From Regnicoccus frigidus (GTDB lineage Bacteria; Cyanobacteriota; Cyanobacteriia; PCC-6307; Cyanobiaceae), in contig JAOANE010000011.1 of assembly GCA_025194985.1 (NCBI GenBank), positions 1-31,919 of the forward strand: 31,919 bases of DNA, in the 5' to 3' direction. Position 1 is the first letter of the stretch; each line of letters begins with the position of its first letter. The notes below the pieces were generated by a model, which was not told the DNA's origin, ran no database searches, and saw only the letters and a list, made by a program, of their open reading frames with translations. Below, piece after piece: positions 15,748 through 24,525 of this stretch. The translations under genes were made by a program, and so were the position numbers.

Positions 15748-18069
15748 ATGACCGTGACCGCCAGCAGCGGCAGCAGCAGGGTCTCCCCCCAGCGCTATGA
15801 CACCTTGCCGCTCTCCAGCGTCCGTCAGGCGGAACAGCAGGATCGCTTCCCTGAGAAGGGCGAACTTGACACTCTGATCACCTTTTTCAACAGCGGCGCC
15901 ATCCGGCTTGAAGCGGCCCGGCGAATCTCGGCCAATGCCGATGTGATCGTCGCCAAGGCCGCCAACCGGATCTTTGCCGGAGGCACCCCCCTCTCCTATC
16001 TCGACGCGCCCCTCACCCCTGCTTTGGTGAGCAGTGCCGCGACGGCCCCCCTGGCTGCAGACCAGATTGCGGCCGCCACGTCTGTGCGCACCTTCGCCCA
16101 GGGCATCGGCGGCTCCGGTTTGCTCGGCCGCATTCTTGAAGGGGTTCAGGCCGATGCCGATGTTCGCGTCGTGCTTCCGGCTGGATTCAGCCCGATCAGC
16201 GTTGCCCGCTACGGCTCAGACCGCATGCGCAAGTCGTTGCGCGACATGGGCTGGTTCCTCCGTTACGTGGGCTATGCCGTGGTGGCCGGCGATCCCAGCA
16301 TCCTGGCGGTGAACACCCGGGGGCTCCGGGATGTGCTCGAGAAGGGCTGCTCCCTGGCCGCCACCAACGTGGCCGTCCAGGAGATGCGGGCTGCGGCCGC
16401 CAACCTCTTCCGCCAGGAAACCGAGGCACGCCAGTTGGTGATCTCCTGTTTCAACGTGCTCCTCAAGGAGCTGGAGGTGCCCACACCTTCCACGCGCCAG
16501 CGGCTGGGCAGCCCTGTCAATCAGGGCCTGCAGTTGCCGGCCACCTATGCCCTGGCTGCTGAGAACCCCCAACGCTTCGTGATGAGGCCGGCTCTCTCCG
16601 GCCGGGAGAAAGCTGAAGTGATCCGGGCGGCCTACCGCCAGGTGTTTGAGCGCGACATCGTCAAGGGCTATTCCCAGGTGGTGAGTCCGGTGGAGGCCAC
16701 CCAGGTGGCCCAGGGCCAGCTGTCGATGCGTGAGTTCATCCGCAGCCTTGGCCGCAGCAAGGAGTACCGGCGTCAGTTCTACGGACGCTTCTCCAACAGT
16801 CGGGTTGTGGAACTCGCCTTCCGCCATTTCCTCGGCCGTGGGGTCAGCTCAATTGAGGAGTTCCGCCGCTACTTCGCCATCGTGTCCGAGCAGGGGCATG
16901 CCGGCTTGGTGGATTCCCTGATCAACAGCATGGAATACGCCCAGGTCTTCGGCGAAGAGACCGTTCCTTTCCTGCGCGACCTCGGCGAAGAGGCCCAGGA
17001 AAGTGCCGGCTGGGGCTCAAACCGCAAACTATTCCGTTTCAGTGCGCCGTTTGAGGGCGCCCCCCAATACATCACCCTCTATGCCTCCTATCGCCAGCCG
17101 CTGCCCGATCAGCACGTCTATGGCGGCGGCAATGACCCACTCGGCCTGACTTTCGGCGCCATCTTCCCTTCCGGTACCGCCTCGGTGGCCACCCGCGCCG
17201 CACCGTTCAGCTACAGCACCCGCCGGCTCCTCGTGGGCAATGGCATGGCCCAGCCAGGTCAGATGGACAGCCCCCAGTTCCGTGCGGCCGTTCCCCGGCG
17301 GGTCGGCCCCAAGCTGGTGCGCCTGCAGCAGATCGCCACCGGTGGCGGTTCGGTGCCCAATCGCAGTGGGCAGGCAAGTGTGCGCAACACCGAGTCCAGC
17401 ACCCAGGCGGTGATCCGGGCCGTGTACGTGCAGGTGCTCGGCACCACGGGTTACGCAGGCGAGCGGCTCAGCGTTGAGGAGATCAAGCTGGAGAACGGCG
17501 ACATCAGCCTGCGGGAGTTCATTCGCCAAGTGGCCCGCTCCAAGGCCTTCCGTGGGCGTTATTGGTCGGGCCTGTACATCACCAAAGCCATTGAAGTGAT
17601 CCACCGACGGATCCTGGGGCGGCCCACCTTCGGGCGTTCGGAAATCAACAGCTATTTCGACACCGCTGCCCGCCAAGGCTTCTACGGCGTCATCGACGCC
17701 ATGCTCGCAAGCCGGGAGTACAACGATTGCTTCGGCGAGGACTGCGTCCCCTACGAACGTTTCATCACGGCGATGGATCTCAATGCCCGCCGGATTCCCA
17801 CCTTCCGGCAACCCCTCAAGACCAGCGGCCAGGTGGTTTCCGCTCCGGTCGTCCGGCCCCAGGTTGACCAGCCAAAACCCTTCCGTGGCAGCGGCGATCT
17901 GACCCCCCGCAACCTTCCTGACCGTCGTTTGGCCCCGGTGGTGGGTGGCTGGACTGCGGCGATCAATGGTGAGGAGTCGCTTGGCACGGTGGCCACCACC
18001 AGTGCGCCATCCCAGAGTTTGAGGCAGCCTCCTAAGCCCACCCGTCGCTGGAGAGCCTCTTCCAACTGA
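15748..18069 (+). CDS. apcE: phycobilisome core-membrane linker / terminal emitter (LCM)
   Basis: Anchors the phycobilisome core, attaches it to the thylakoid and passes energy to the photosystems. Residues about 18-240 form the phycobiliprotein-like domain with the chromophore-binding Cys201 (GLRDVLEKGCSLAAT) and the loop insertion at about 85-145. Two PBS linker repeats follow, at about 285-410 and 548-672, both ending in FGE(E/D)xVP(F/Y). The rest is linker arms and a basic, low-complexity C-terminal tail of about 100 residues. At 773 residues and two repeats it is much shorter than the three-repeat forms I know (about 900-960 residues), and closer to the PCC 6301/7942 type with a two-cylinder core. 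ATG 15748 gives the conserved MTVTASSGSSRVSPQRYDT start. Confidence 0.96.
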   Translation: MTVTASSGSSRVSPQRYDTLPLSSVRQAEQQDRFPEKGELDTLITFFNSGAIRLEAARRISANADVIVAKAANRIFAGGTPLSYLDAPLTPALVSSAATAPLAADQIAAATSVRTFAQGIGGSGLLGRILEGVQADADVRVVLPAGFSPISVARYGSDRMRKSLRDMGWFLRYVGYAVVAGDPSILAVNTRGLRDVLEKGCSLAATNVAVQEMRAAAANLFRQETEARQLVISCFNVLLKELEVPTPSTRQRLGSPVNQGLQLPATYALAAENPQRFVMRPALSGREKAEVIRAAYRQVFERDIVKGYSQVVSPVEATQVAQGQLSMREFIRSLGRSKEYRRQFYGRFSNSRVVELAFRHFLGRGVSSIEEFRRYFAIVSEQGHAGLVDSLINSMEYAQVFGEETVPFLRDLGEEAQESAGWGSNRKLFRFSAPFEGAPQYITLYASYRQPLPDQHVYGGGNDPLGLTFGAIFPSGTASVATRAAPFSYSTRRLLVGNGMAQPGQMDSPQFRAAVPRRVGPKLVRLQQIATGGGSVPNRSGQASVRNTESSTQAVIRAVYVQVLGTTGYAGERLSVEEIKLENGDISLREFIRQVARSKAFRGRYWSGLYITKAIEVIHRRILGRPTFGRSEINSYFDTAARQGFYGVIDAMLASREYNDCFGEDCVPYERFITAMDLNARRIPTFRQPLKTSGQVVSAPVVRPQVDQPKPFRGSGDLTPRNLPDRRLAPVVGGWTAAINGEESLGTVATTSAPSQSLRQPPKPTRRWRASSN

Positions 18070-18807
18070 CGCCCGGTTACTCAAACCGTCCGATTGGGAC
18101 ATCATCCATTTGGCTCATTTTCGCCACCGGCGCCCGTGGACCGTTGATGCCGATGTCAAGGTCTGCGCCGAGGCCGGTGCTGTCAGGGCATTCTCTCCTC
18201 TGTTCCTCAGGGCCAAGCGCCGCCAGTTTTCCCCCTGTGGAGGGCCAGCCCCAAGCCTCAAAGCTCACTACCTTGGGTTTTGAGGTTGTTGTGTGGTTCC
18301 ATGGCTTTATTCCAAGCCATAGTTGATTCACCCCCGGGAATGCTCAATCGACAGACCATCACCATGAAGTACGCGAAATAGCAAGAAAAATCAATATAGA
18401 GATCGGTTGCGAGCGGCCCACGCGCAACAAAGGGATTTTATTAACAATCTCTGCATAAACTTTTTGTTGATTTAACTCATCGAAAAGCCCTGGATCCAGA
18501 CTGGTTGATCACGGACCCTTGGCTCAGGGGAAGGGAGGTTGATCCCTGGCTGGAATCGCCAAAAACCTTGGCAGCAAAGGGTTTGTCCTGATTTCGTTGC
18601 CGTGAAGAACTGTTACCACCGCGACGCTTGATCGCCCCTCTTCCCGCAGAATCAATTGGCGATCGGCCAGCTCGATTGTTCGCTTTGATTCCAACCCAAA
18701 CCGCGTCGACCTCCAAGGTCTGCCGGAGGCAAGGAACCAAGGCATTCCCCTTACCCATCCGGATATCGGTCTCCTTTCGGTGACCGCTTGTTTCGAGGCA
18801 GAACTGC
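18070..18807 (+). promoter_or_regulatory. long apcE-apcA intergenic region, probable apcABC promoter and leader
   Basis: A 738-bp gap with no convincing gene; short frames on both strands look like chance. It includes a perfect 7-bp hairpin (ATGGCTT / AAGCCAT, arms at 18301-18307 and 18314-18320), which may lie in the apcE 3' end. A markedly A/T-rich block follows at about 18355-18480 with candidate -10-like hexamers such as CATAAA near 18456. A smaller CGGTC/GACCG stem sits near 18767-18786, close to the apcA start. The arrangement suits a strong apcA promoter with a long untranslated leader, but no transcription start can be fixed from sequence. Confidence 0.4.
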
Positions 18808-19293
18808 ATGAGCATCGTCTCCAACTCGATCATCAACGCGGACGCCGAGGCCCGCTATCTCAGTCCTGGCGAACTCGACCAGATCAAGTCCTTTGTCAGC
18901 GGCGGTCAACGTCGTCTCAGAGTGGCTCAGGTCTTGAGCGAGAGCCGCGAGAGGATTGTGAAGCAGGCCGGCGGCGCCCTCTTTCAGAAGCGTCCCGACG
19001 TGATCTATCCCGGAGGCAACGCCTACGGAGAAGAGATGACGGCCACGTGTCTTCGCGACATCGACTACTACCTCCGCCTTGTGACCTACGGCATGGTGGC
19101 TGGAGATGTGACTCCCATCGAAGAGATCGGCATCATCGGTGCCCGGGAGATGTACCGCGCCCTCGGCACTCCCCTGGAGGCCATGGCCGAATCCGTCCGT
19201 GAGCTCAAGAACGCCTCCATGGGGCTGCTCAACGGAGCCGATGCCGAGGAGGCAGGCTTCTACTTCGACTACGTCATCGGCGCCCTCTCCTGA
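18808..19293 (+). CDS. apcA: allophycocyanin alpha subunit
   Basis: Light-harvesting bilin protein of the phycobilisome core, 161 residues, the standard length. Cys81 in TATCLRDIDYYLRL is the phycocyanobilin attachment site, and MSIVSNSIINADAEARYLSP is the classic N-terminus. It is preceded by a GAGG-type ribosome site (GAGGCAGAACTGC) and followed 39 bp later by apcB with the same orientation. The protein works as a heterodimer with ApcB, assembled into trimers. Confidence 0.98.
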   Translation: MSIVSNSIINADAEARYLSPGELDQIKSFVSGGQRRLRVAQVLSESRERIVKQAGGALFQKRPDVIYPGGNAYGEEMTATCLRDIDYYLRLVTYGMVAGDVTPIEEIGIIGAREMYRALGTPLEAMAESVRELKNASMGLLNGADAEEAGFYFDYVIGALS

Positions 19294-19332
19294 GGCCCGT
19301 CCCTTCCTGCCCCCTGCCTCTTCCCAGGACCC

Positions 19333-19821
19333 ATGCAAGACGCGATCACCAACGTCATCAATCAGTCCGACGTCCAGGGTCTCTACCTGGACGATTCCTC
19401 AATCGGACGCCTTGAGCAGTATTTCGCCAGCGGAGAACTCCGGGTCAGAGCGGCGGCAACAATTGGTTCCAACGCTTCGGCGATCATCAAGGAAGCCGTT
19501 GCTAAAACCCTGCTCTACTCGGATATCACCCGTCCGGGCGGCAACATGTACACGACCCGTCGTTACGCCGCCTGCATCCGCGACCTCGACTACTACCTCC
19601 GCTACGCCACCTACGCCATGCTGGCAGGTGACACCTCGATTCTCGACGAGCGGGTGCTCAACGGTCTCAAGGAGACCTACAACTCCCTGGGCGTTCCCAT
19701 CGGAGCCACTGTGCAGTCGATTCAGGCCATGAAGGAGATGGCCGCCTCCCTCGTCGGTCCCGATGCAGGCAGAGAGCTGGGTGTCTACCTCGATTACATC
19801 AGCTCCGGTCTGGGGAACTGA
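19333..19821 (+). CDS. apcB: allophycocyanin beta subunit
   Basis: Partner of ApcA, 162 residues. Cys81 (RRYAACIRDLDYYLRY) binds phycocyanobilin, and Asn71 (RPGGNMY) is at the position that is methylated in beta-type phycobiliproteins. The preceding CCAGGACCC is the likely ribosome-binding region. apcC follows after 35 bp. Confidence 0.98.
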   Translation: MQDAITNVINQSDVQGLYLDDSSIGRLEQYFASGELRVRAAATIGSNASAIIKEAVAKTLLYSDITRPGGNMYTTRRYAACIRDLDYYLRYATYAMLAGDTSILDERVLNGLKETYNSLGVPIGATVQSIQAMKEMAASLVGPDAGRELGVYLDYISSGLGN

Positions 19822-19856
19822 TTCCACTCCGCCCCCGTTCCTGAGAGGAATCCTTC

Positions 19857-20057
19857 ATGCGTCTGTTCAAGATCACAGCCTGCATCCCCTGCCCCGAAAA
19901 GGTGCGCAGCCAGAGGGAACTTCAGAACACCTTCTTCACCAAGTGGGTGCCCTATGAAAGCTGGTTCGCCGAGCAGCAGCGCATCATGAAACAGGGCGGA
20001 AAAATTCTGAAGGTGGAATTGGTCACCGGCCGCCGTCAAGTCAACGTTGGCAACTGA
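19857..20057 (+). CDS. apcC: phycobilisome small core linker (LC 7.8)
   Basis: A 66-residue linker that caps and stabilises allophycocyanin trimers in the core cylinders. MRLFKITACIPCPEKVRSQR and the basic C-terminus LKVELVTGRRQVNVGN are typical of the CpcD-like linker fold. A strong ribosome site, GAGAGGA, lies 10 nt upstream. It is the last gene of apcABC, with a terminator about 95 bp downstream. Confidence 0.97.
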   Translation: MRLFKITACIPCPEKVRSQRELQNTFFTKWVPYESWFAEQQRIMKQGGKILKVELVTGRRQVNVGN

Positions 20058-20152
20058 TTGGCTAACGGGTTGAACCGGTAGGTTCTGCCCCCAGGTTTGG
20101 GTTCATTCCAACTCTGGGTCGTGGTTTCTTGATTCCTATTGGCACTACCCTC

Positions 20153-20177
20153 GCCCGGCATGTCCGGGCTTTTTTTT
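20153..20177 (+). terminator. intrinsic terminator of apcABC
   Basis: A 6-bp GC-only stem (GCCCGG 20153-20158 with CCGGGC 20164-20169) with a 5-nt loop is followed directly by eight T residues (20170-20177). It is the clearest rho-independent terminator in the window and separates the highly expressed apcABC from ftsW. Confidence 0.9.
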
Positions 20178-20195
20178 GGCCCCTGACCCCTGTCA

Positions 20196-21503
20196 TTGAG
20201 ACCCCCGGCACGGCTGAATGGGTGGACCTCCTCCGCTCCCTTCGCCTTGATCGGTTTTGCGAACTCCCGCTCCAGGAGCCAGCCGCCCCGCAGCCAAGCC
20301 GGAGGGGGCCAGGCCGAGGCCGATGATTCCCGGCTGCCCTGGGCTCAGTGGCCTGCCGAAGCTCGCTTGTTGATCGGCATGGTGGCGATCTGGAGCCTGG
20401 CTGGCCTGTTGATCCTGGCTTCAGCCAGCTGGTGGGTGGCCGCCCGTGAAATGGGCGATCCGGCTTTTTATCTCAAGCGTCAGCTGATCTGGCTGATCGC
20501 CAGTTGGGGGTTGCTCTGGCTGGCGATCAGCACCCCCCTGAGGCGTTGGCTGCGTCTGGCCGGTCCGGCTGTGCTGGTGGGGGTGCTGTTGATCGTCGCC
20601 ACCCTGGTGGCCGGCACTCCAGTCAATGGAGCCAGTCGCTGGCTGGTGGTTGGACCAGTCCAGCTCCAGCCGTCCGAGCTGGTCAAACCATTCGTCGTCC
20701 TGCAGGGGGCCGCTTTGTTCGCCCACTGGAAGCGGATCGGCATCGATCAAAAGCTGCTGTGGCTGGGAACCTTTTCGATCCTGTTGTTGCTGATTCTCAA
20801 GCAACCCAACCTCAGCACTGCCGCGCTGACCGGCCTGCTGCTCTGGACCATGGCGCTCGCCGCAGGACTGCCCCTGCTGATGATGTTGGGCACGGCTTTC
20901 GCCGGCGGAATGATGGGCTTCGCCAGCATCATGATCAACGAGTACCAGCGGATCCGGGTGGCCTCTTTCCTCAATCCCTGGCAAGACGCCCAAGGAGATG
21001 GCTACCAACTTGTGCAAAGTCTTCTGGCGATCGGCTCCGGTGGTGTGCTGGGTGAGGGCTTTGGCCTCTCCACCCAGAAGCTTCAGTACCTGCCGATCCA
21101 ATCGACTGACTTCATTTTCGCGGTATTCGCCGAAGAATTCGGATTCGTCGGATCGCTGATGCTGCTTCTTTTTCTGCTGTTGTTCGCTTTTATCGGTCTG
21201 AGGGTGGCCCTGGGGTCGCGCGGCAACCAGCAGCGCCTCGTGGCGATGGGTTGCACCACCTTGCTCGTCGGTCAGTCGATTCTCAATATCGCTGTGGCGA
21301 GCGGAGCGATGCCCACTACGGGGTTGCCCCTGCCGCTGGTTAGCTATGGGGGCAACTCTCTGCTGGCCAGCCTGGTCACGGCAGGGTTGCTGATTCGCTG
21401 CTCACTCGAATCGGCGGGATTCGACAATCGCCCCAGACGCAAGCGTCGCGAGCGGCAGGGATCTCTTGACGCTGCTGCCATTAACCCTGCCCCGATAGGC
21501 TGA
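20196..21503 (+). CDS. ftsW: FtsW/RodA/SpoVE family peptidoglycan polymerase, probably FtsW
   Basis: Polytopic SEDS-family glycosyltransferase for septal peptidoglycan synthesis in cell division. About ten membrane segments, with family signatures LKQPNLSTAAL, GDGYQLVQSLLAIGSGG, QSTDFIFAVFAEEFGF and the C-terminal TTGLPLPLVSYGGNS. The N-terminus is uncertain: the frame opens with TTG at 20196, just 19 nt after the apcC terminator; another TTG at 20247 would remove 17 residues, and the first in-frame ATG cuts into the first helix. The N-terminal 50 residues are hydrophilic and variable. It starts a ftsW-ccdA-ccs1 run. Confidence 0.93.
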   Translation: MRPPARLNGWTSSAPFALIGFANSRSRSQPPRSQAGGGQAEADDSRLPWAQWPAEARLLIGMVAIWSLAGLLILASASWWVAAREMGDPAFYLKRQLIWLIASWGLLWLAISTPLRRWLRLAGPAVLVGVLLIVATLVAGTPVNGASRWLVVGPVQLQPSELVKPFVVLQGAALFAHWKRIGIDQKLLWLGTFSILLLLILKQPNLSTAALTGLLLWTMALAAGLPLLMMLGTAFAGGMMGFASIMINEYQRIRVASFLNPWQDAQGDGYQLVQSLLAIGSGGVLGEGFGLSTQKLQYLPIQSTDFIFAVFAEEFGFVGSLMLLLFLLLFAFIGLRVALGSRGNQQRLVAMGCTTLLVGQSILNIAVASGAMPTTGLPLPLVSYGGNSLLASLVTAGLLIRCSLESAGFDNRPRRKRRERQGSLDAAAINPAPIG

Positions 21504-21519
21504 GATCTTTAGCTTGTCC

Positions 21520-22242
21520 ATGACCAGCCTGGGGCTGCAACTTGCCGACCTGGCTCGCTGGGGCGAGGAGCTCACCACCAGCTCCCTCAACGCTCCAGGT
21601 CCGCTGACCCTGGCGATCGTGTTTGCTGCCGGTCTGCTGACCAGCCTTGGCCCCTGCTCCCTCTCGCTGCTGCCGATCACGATGGCTTACATGGCTGGAT
21701 TTCCGGACCATGCCGGCAGGCCATGGCAACGCAGTCTCAGTTTTGCCGGCGGAATCGTGCTGTCCCTGGTTGCCCTGGGTGGGGCCAGTGCCCTGCTGGG
21801 TAGCTTCTACGGCCAGATTCCCGGTTTCATCCCTGCACTGGTGGCGGTGCTCGCGGTGGTGATGGGGCTCAATTTGCTGGGACTGCTAAGCCTTCCCCTG
21901 CCCAGCGGCCCTGATCCGGAGCGTTGGCGTCGATACGTTCCTGCGGCCCTGGCCCCCCTGGCCACCGGTGCTGCCTTCGGATTGGCAGCCAGCCCCTGCA
22001 CCACCCCGGTGCTTGCTGTGCTGTTGGCCTGGACAGCCCAACAGGGCCGTCCCTTGATTGGAATGACGCTGCTCACCTGCTTCGCTGCTGGCCAGGTAGT
22101 GCCCCTGCTGCTGGCTGGCAGCGCGGCCTCCTCGATGCAACGGCTTCTCGATCTGCGCCCTCTCAGCCGCTGGATTCCACCGATCAGTGGCGTCGTGCTT
22201 GTGGCCAGCGGCGGGCTGACACTCCTGGCCCAATGGCCTTGA
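21520..22242 (+). CDS. ccdA: cytochrome c biogenesis protein CcdA
   Basis: Thylakoid/plasma membrane thiol-disulfide transporter that carries reducing power across the membrane for haem attachment to c-type cytochromes (system II). The two redox cysteines are Cys46 (TSLGPCSLSLLP) and Cys160 (LAASPCTTPV), in the two homologous halves, within about six membrane helices. The 240-residue length fits the short CcdA form. I prefer ATG 21520 over TTG 21514. It overlaps its pathway partner ccs1 by 10 nt. Confidence 0.93.
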   Translation: MTSLGLQLADLARWGEELTTSSLNAPGPLTLAIVFAAGLLTSLGPCSLSLLPITMAYMAGFPDHAGRPWQRSLSFAGGIVLSLVALGGASALLGSFYGQIPGFIPALVAVLAVVMGLNLLGLLSLPLPSGPDPERWRRYVPAALAPLATGAAFGLAASPCTTPVLAVLLAWTAQQGRPLIGMTLLTCFAAGQVVPLLLAGSAASSMQRLLDLRPLSRWIPPISGVVLVASGGLTLLAQWP

Positions 22243-23597
22243 GCACTCCTTCTGGTGGCCGCTCCAACCAGCGGATTCTCAGGCTGGTCGCCTGGATTTC
22301 CGACCTGCGTCTGGCGATCGGTCTGCTGCTGCTGATTGCCATGGCCAGCAGCATCGGCACCCTGATTCCCCAGCAGGAACCGAGTGATCGTTACCACCGG
22401 CTCTACGACAGCCAGCCGTGGCTTGGGCTGATCAATGCCGACTGGCTTCTCAGGCTGGAACTCGATCACGTCTATTCCAGTGGGTGGTTTCTTGGGCTAT
22501 TGGCCTGGCTGGGCCTCGCCTTGGTGTTGTGCAGCTGGAGGCGTCAGTGGCCGGCACTGCGGGCGGCACTGCGCTGGATCGATTACCGCTCACCACGCCA
22601 GCTCAGCAAACTGAGCCTGGCTGAAACGATCTCCAGCCCCGATCCCAGCAACGATCTGCGCCGGCTGGAGGAGCTGCTCGAAGCGAAGGGCTGGCAATTA
22701 CAGCCGGCCGAGGATCGCCTGGCGGCGCGGCGCGGGATCGGCGGACGGGTCGGGCCCCTGCTGGTTCACGCCGGCCTTGTGGTCTTGATGGTGGGCTCGG
22801 CCTGGGGAGCACTCGCTGGCGTGCGGCTCGAGCGTTTTCTGGCCCCTGGCCGGGAGCTGGAGCTGTTGGATTCCCGGGGGGACAGCCAGTTGACCCTGGC
22901 CGTGGACAGCTTCTTGATCGAGAGGGATCCGGCCGGTAGGCCCGAGCAGTTCCGCTCCCAACTGCTGCTCAAGAATTCCGCCGGTGAGCAGGTCGATACG
23001 GCCGAAGTGAGTGTCAATCACCCGCTGCGCTTCCGCGGGATGACTGTTTATCAGGCTGACTGGGCGCTGGCGGCGATCACCGTTCAGATCGGCCGCAGTC
23101 CTTTGCTGGAACTGCCGCTGCGAAGCTTGCCCGAGTTAGGGGAACAGGTCTGGGGTCTGGCCCTACCCACCCGCCCCGATGGCAGTGAGCCCGTCCTCCT
23201 CACCCTCAGCAACGAGCAGGGCCCGATCGAGGTGTTTGGAGCTGACGCCGTCTCGATCGGTCAGATCGTGCCCGGCGGCGCCCCGCTGGAAATCGGCGGC
23301 CTGCCGTTGCGGGTTGACAGCGTTCTGCCCGCCAGTGGCCTGCTGCTCAAGCGGGACCCAGGCGTGCCGTTGGTCTACACCGGCTTTGCGATCGCCCTGT
23401 TAGGGGGAGGATTGAGCCTGATCGCCACCCGCCAGCTCTGGGCCATCGCCGATTCGGCGCGGGGTCAGCTGCACCTGGCTGGCCTTTGTAATCGCAACCT
23501 CACGGCCTTGGCTGAAGAACTCCCGGCGCTGTTGGTCCTGGTCCAGGGTGGCCGCTCTCGGGAGGCCGATGCCCAGGAGGTTCAACAGGGCAGCTGA
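22233..23597 (+). CDS. ccs1: cytochrome c biogenesis protein Ccs1 (ResB)
   Basis: Part of the system II cytochrome c synthetase, which works with CcsA to deliver haem; 454 residues. Membrane segments lie at about 24-44, 85-102, 172-194 (with the His of LLVHAGLVVLMVGSAWG) and 378-400, with a large lumenal domain between the third and fourth. NHPLRFRGMTVYQADW is the conserved ResB motif. ATG 22233 lies inside the ccdA end (10-nt overlap), and an upstream open frame is only a shadow of ccdA. The 3' end overlaps convergent queF by 16 bp. CcsA itself is not in the window. Confidence 0.93.
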   Translation: MALSTPSGGRSNQRILRLVAWISDLRLAIGLLLLIAMASSIGTLIPQQEPSDRYHRLYDSQPWLGLINADWLLRLELDHVYSSGWFLGLLAWLGLALVLCSWRRQWPALRAALRWIDYRSPRQLSKLSLAETISSPDPSNDLRRLEELLEAKGWQLQPAEDRLAARRGIGGRVGPLLVHAGLVVLMVGSAWGALAGVRLERFLAPGRELELLDSRGDSQLTLAVDSFLIERDPAGRPEQFRSQLLLKNSAGEQVDTAEVSVNHPLRFRGMTVYQADWALAAITVQIGRSPLLELPLRSLPELGEQVWGLALPTRPDGSEPVLLTLSNEQGPIEVFGADAVSIGQIVPGGAPLEIGGLPLRVDSVLPASGLLLKRDPGVPLVYTGFAIALLGGGLSLIATRQLWAIADSARGQLHLAGLCNRNLTALAEELPALLVLVQGGRSREADAQEVQQGS

Positions 23598-23977
23598 GTG
23601 CCGTGGCTGGCGCGGATCACGGTGTGAACGTTTCCCCGCGGGTTGAAGTCGGCCTCCAATTGCATCCAGACAGGTTCACAGGCTGCGACCAGGTCGTCGA
23701 GGATTCGGTTGGCCACTTCCTCATGGGAGATGCTGCGATCGCGCCAGCTGTTCACATACAGCTTCAGCGCCTTGAGCTCAAGCACGCGGGGACCGGGCTG
23801 GTAGGTCAGCCGTAACACCGCAAAGTCGGGATACCCCGAAAAAGGGCAGAGGCAGGTGAATTCAGGTAGTTCGATCGCCACGTCGTAGGGGCGACCGATC
23901 CGGGGGTTCTCGAAACAGATCAATTCGGCTGCGGCAATCTGCCGAGCGCCGTAGTGGGGCGTCTGGGTGTCTGTCAT
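23582..23977 (-). CDS. queF: NADPH-dependent 7-cyano-7-deazaguanine reductase
   Basis: Reduces preQ0 to preQ1 in queuosine synthesis. The 131-residue length is that of the unimodular (YkvM-type) form. The catalytic Cys44 and Asp51 are in FTCLCPFSGYPDF, and the NADPH-binding motif appears as ELKALKLYVNSWRD, which departs from the usual ESKSLKLY by Leu and Ala in place of two Ser. SISHEEVANRI completes the family pattern. Oriented against its neighbours, with a 16-bp overlap with ccs1. Confidence 0.93.
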   Translation of the reverse strand: MTDTQTPHYGARQIAAAELICFENPRIGRPYDVAIELPEFTCLCPFSGYPDFAVLRLTYQPGPRVLELKALKLYVNSWRDRSISHEEVANRILDDLVAACEPVWMQLEADFNPRGNVHTVIRASHGTQLPC

Positions 23978-24281
23978 CGAGGAGGGGGGGCGAGGAGGCC
24001 GTGACTCTGCAAGCCGTTGCTGGGCAAGCCGTGATGCTGGAACAACTTGATGGTATGGAACGGCCTGAATGTTAAGAAAAGCAGGCTATGCGGCGGTTTT
24101 GTTCGCAATGAACGGTTTGCCTGGGCTACAAATGTACTGAAGGACAAAACGTTGAGCATGCTCCAGGTTCTCTGGGCATCTGTTGGAAGTAGCCCCACCG
24201 CGAGGCGAAGCAACGCTCCTTTCCGCGAAGCGGCGCCGGCCCTCGGGGCCCGTGATTCCAACCCTTCGAGGCCTTTCAGCC
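23978..24281. other. intergenic region between queF and the DUF4278 gene
   Basis: No gene supported on either strand. It contains a perfect GGCCC-TCG-GGGCC hairpin at 24239-24251 inside a GC-rich patch, about 30 nt before the DUF4278 start, without a T-tract. The left part (about 24050-24150) is richer in A and T and may hold the promoters of the divergent queF and DUF4278 genes. Confidence 0.4.
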
Positions 24282-24503
24282 ATGACTCCATCCACACGCG
24301 TTTACAGGGGCGTTGCCTACCCCGCCGACCATCAGCTCGCCCCCAGCCCCCAAGCTGTTGAGCATGTTTACCGCGGGGTTCACTTCGCCGAATCCCTGCG
24401 CCACGATCCAGCTCCTGCCAACGAATCCGTTGTTCTGCACTACCGGGGCAGCGTCTACCACCAACGCCGCCAAGATCTGGCCCCCCAGCTGCAGAGTCGC
24501 TGA
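24282..24503 (+). CDS. DUF4278 domain-containing small protein
   Basis: A 73-residue protein with three copies of a short Tyr-Arg-Gly motif: VYRGVAY (residues 7-13), VYRGVHF (29-35) and HYRGSVYH (53-60). This pattern is the hallmark of the small, mainly cyanobacterial DUF4278 proteins, whose function is unknown. ATG 24282 starts MTPSTRVYRG; an upstream in-frame ATG at 24183 would add 33 low-complexity residues and is less likely. Its stop lies in a 7-bp inverted repeat that may act as a weak terminator. Confidence 0.7.
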   Translation: MTPSTRVYRGVAYPADHQLAPSPQAVEHVYRGVHFAESLRHDPAPANESVVLHYRGSVYHQRRQDLAPQLQSR

Positions 24504-24523
24504 TCAAGCACAAGCCTGATCAG
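24500..24523 (+). terminator. inverted repeat, possible weak terminator after the DUF4278 gene
   Basis: Perfect 7-bp arms CTGATCA (24500-24506) and TGATCAG (24517-24523) with a 10-nt loop, overlapping the stop codon. Only two T residues follow before a purine, so termination activity is uncertain. Confidence 0.35.
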
Positions 24524-24525
24524 TT

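Noticed and set aside
18477..18836. Minus-strand frame of 119 codons in the apcE-apcA gap
   Set aside because: No homology that I recognise, overlaps the apcA start, and lacks a plausible ribosome site; treated as chance.
6578..23742. HIP1 octamers GCGATCGC as a repeat family
   Set aside because: Only two were seen (6578-6585 and 23735-23742), about what chance allows at this GC content; not an enrichment.
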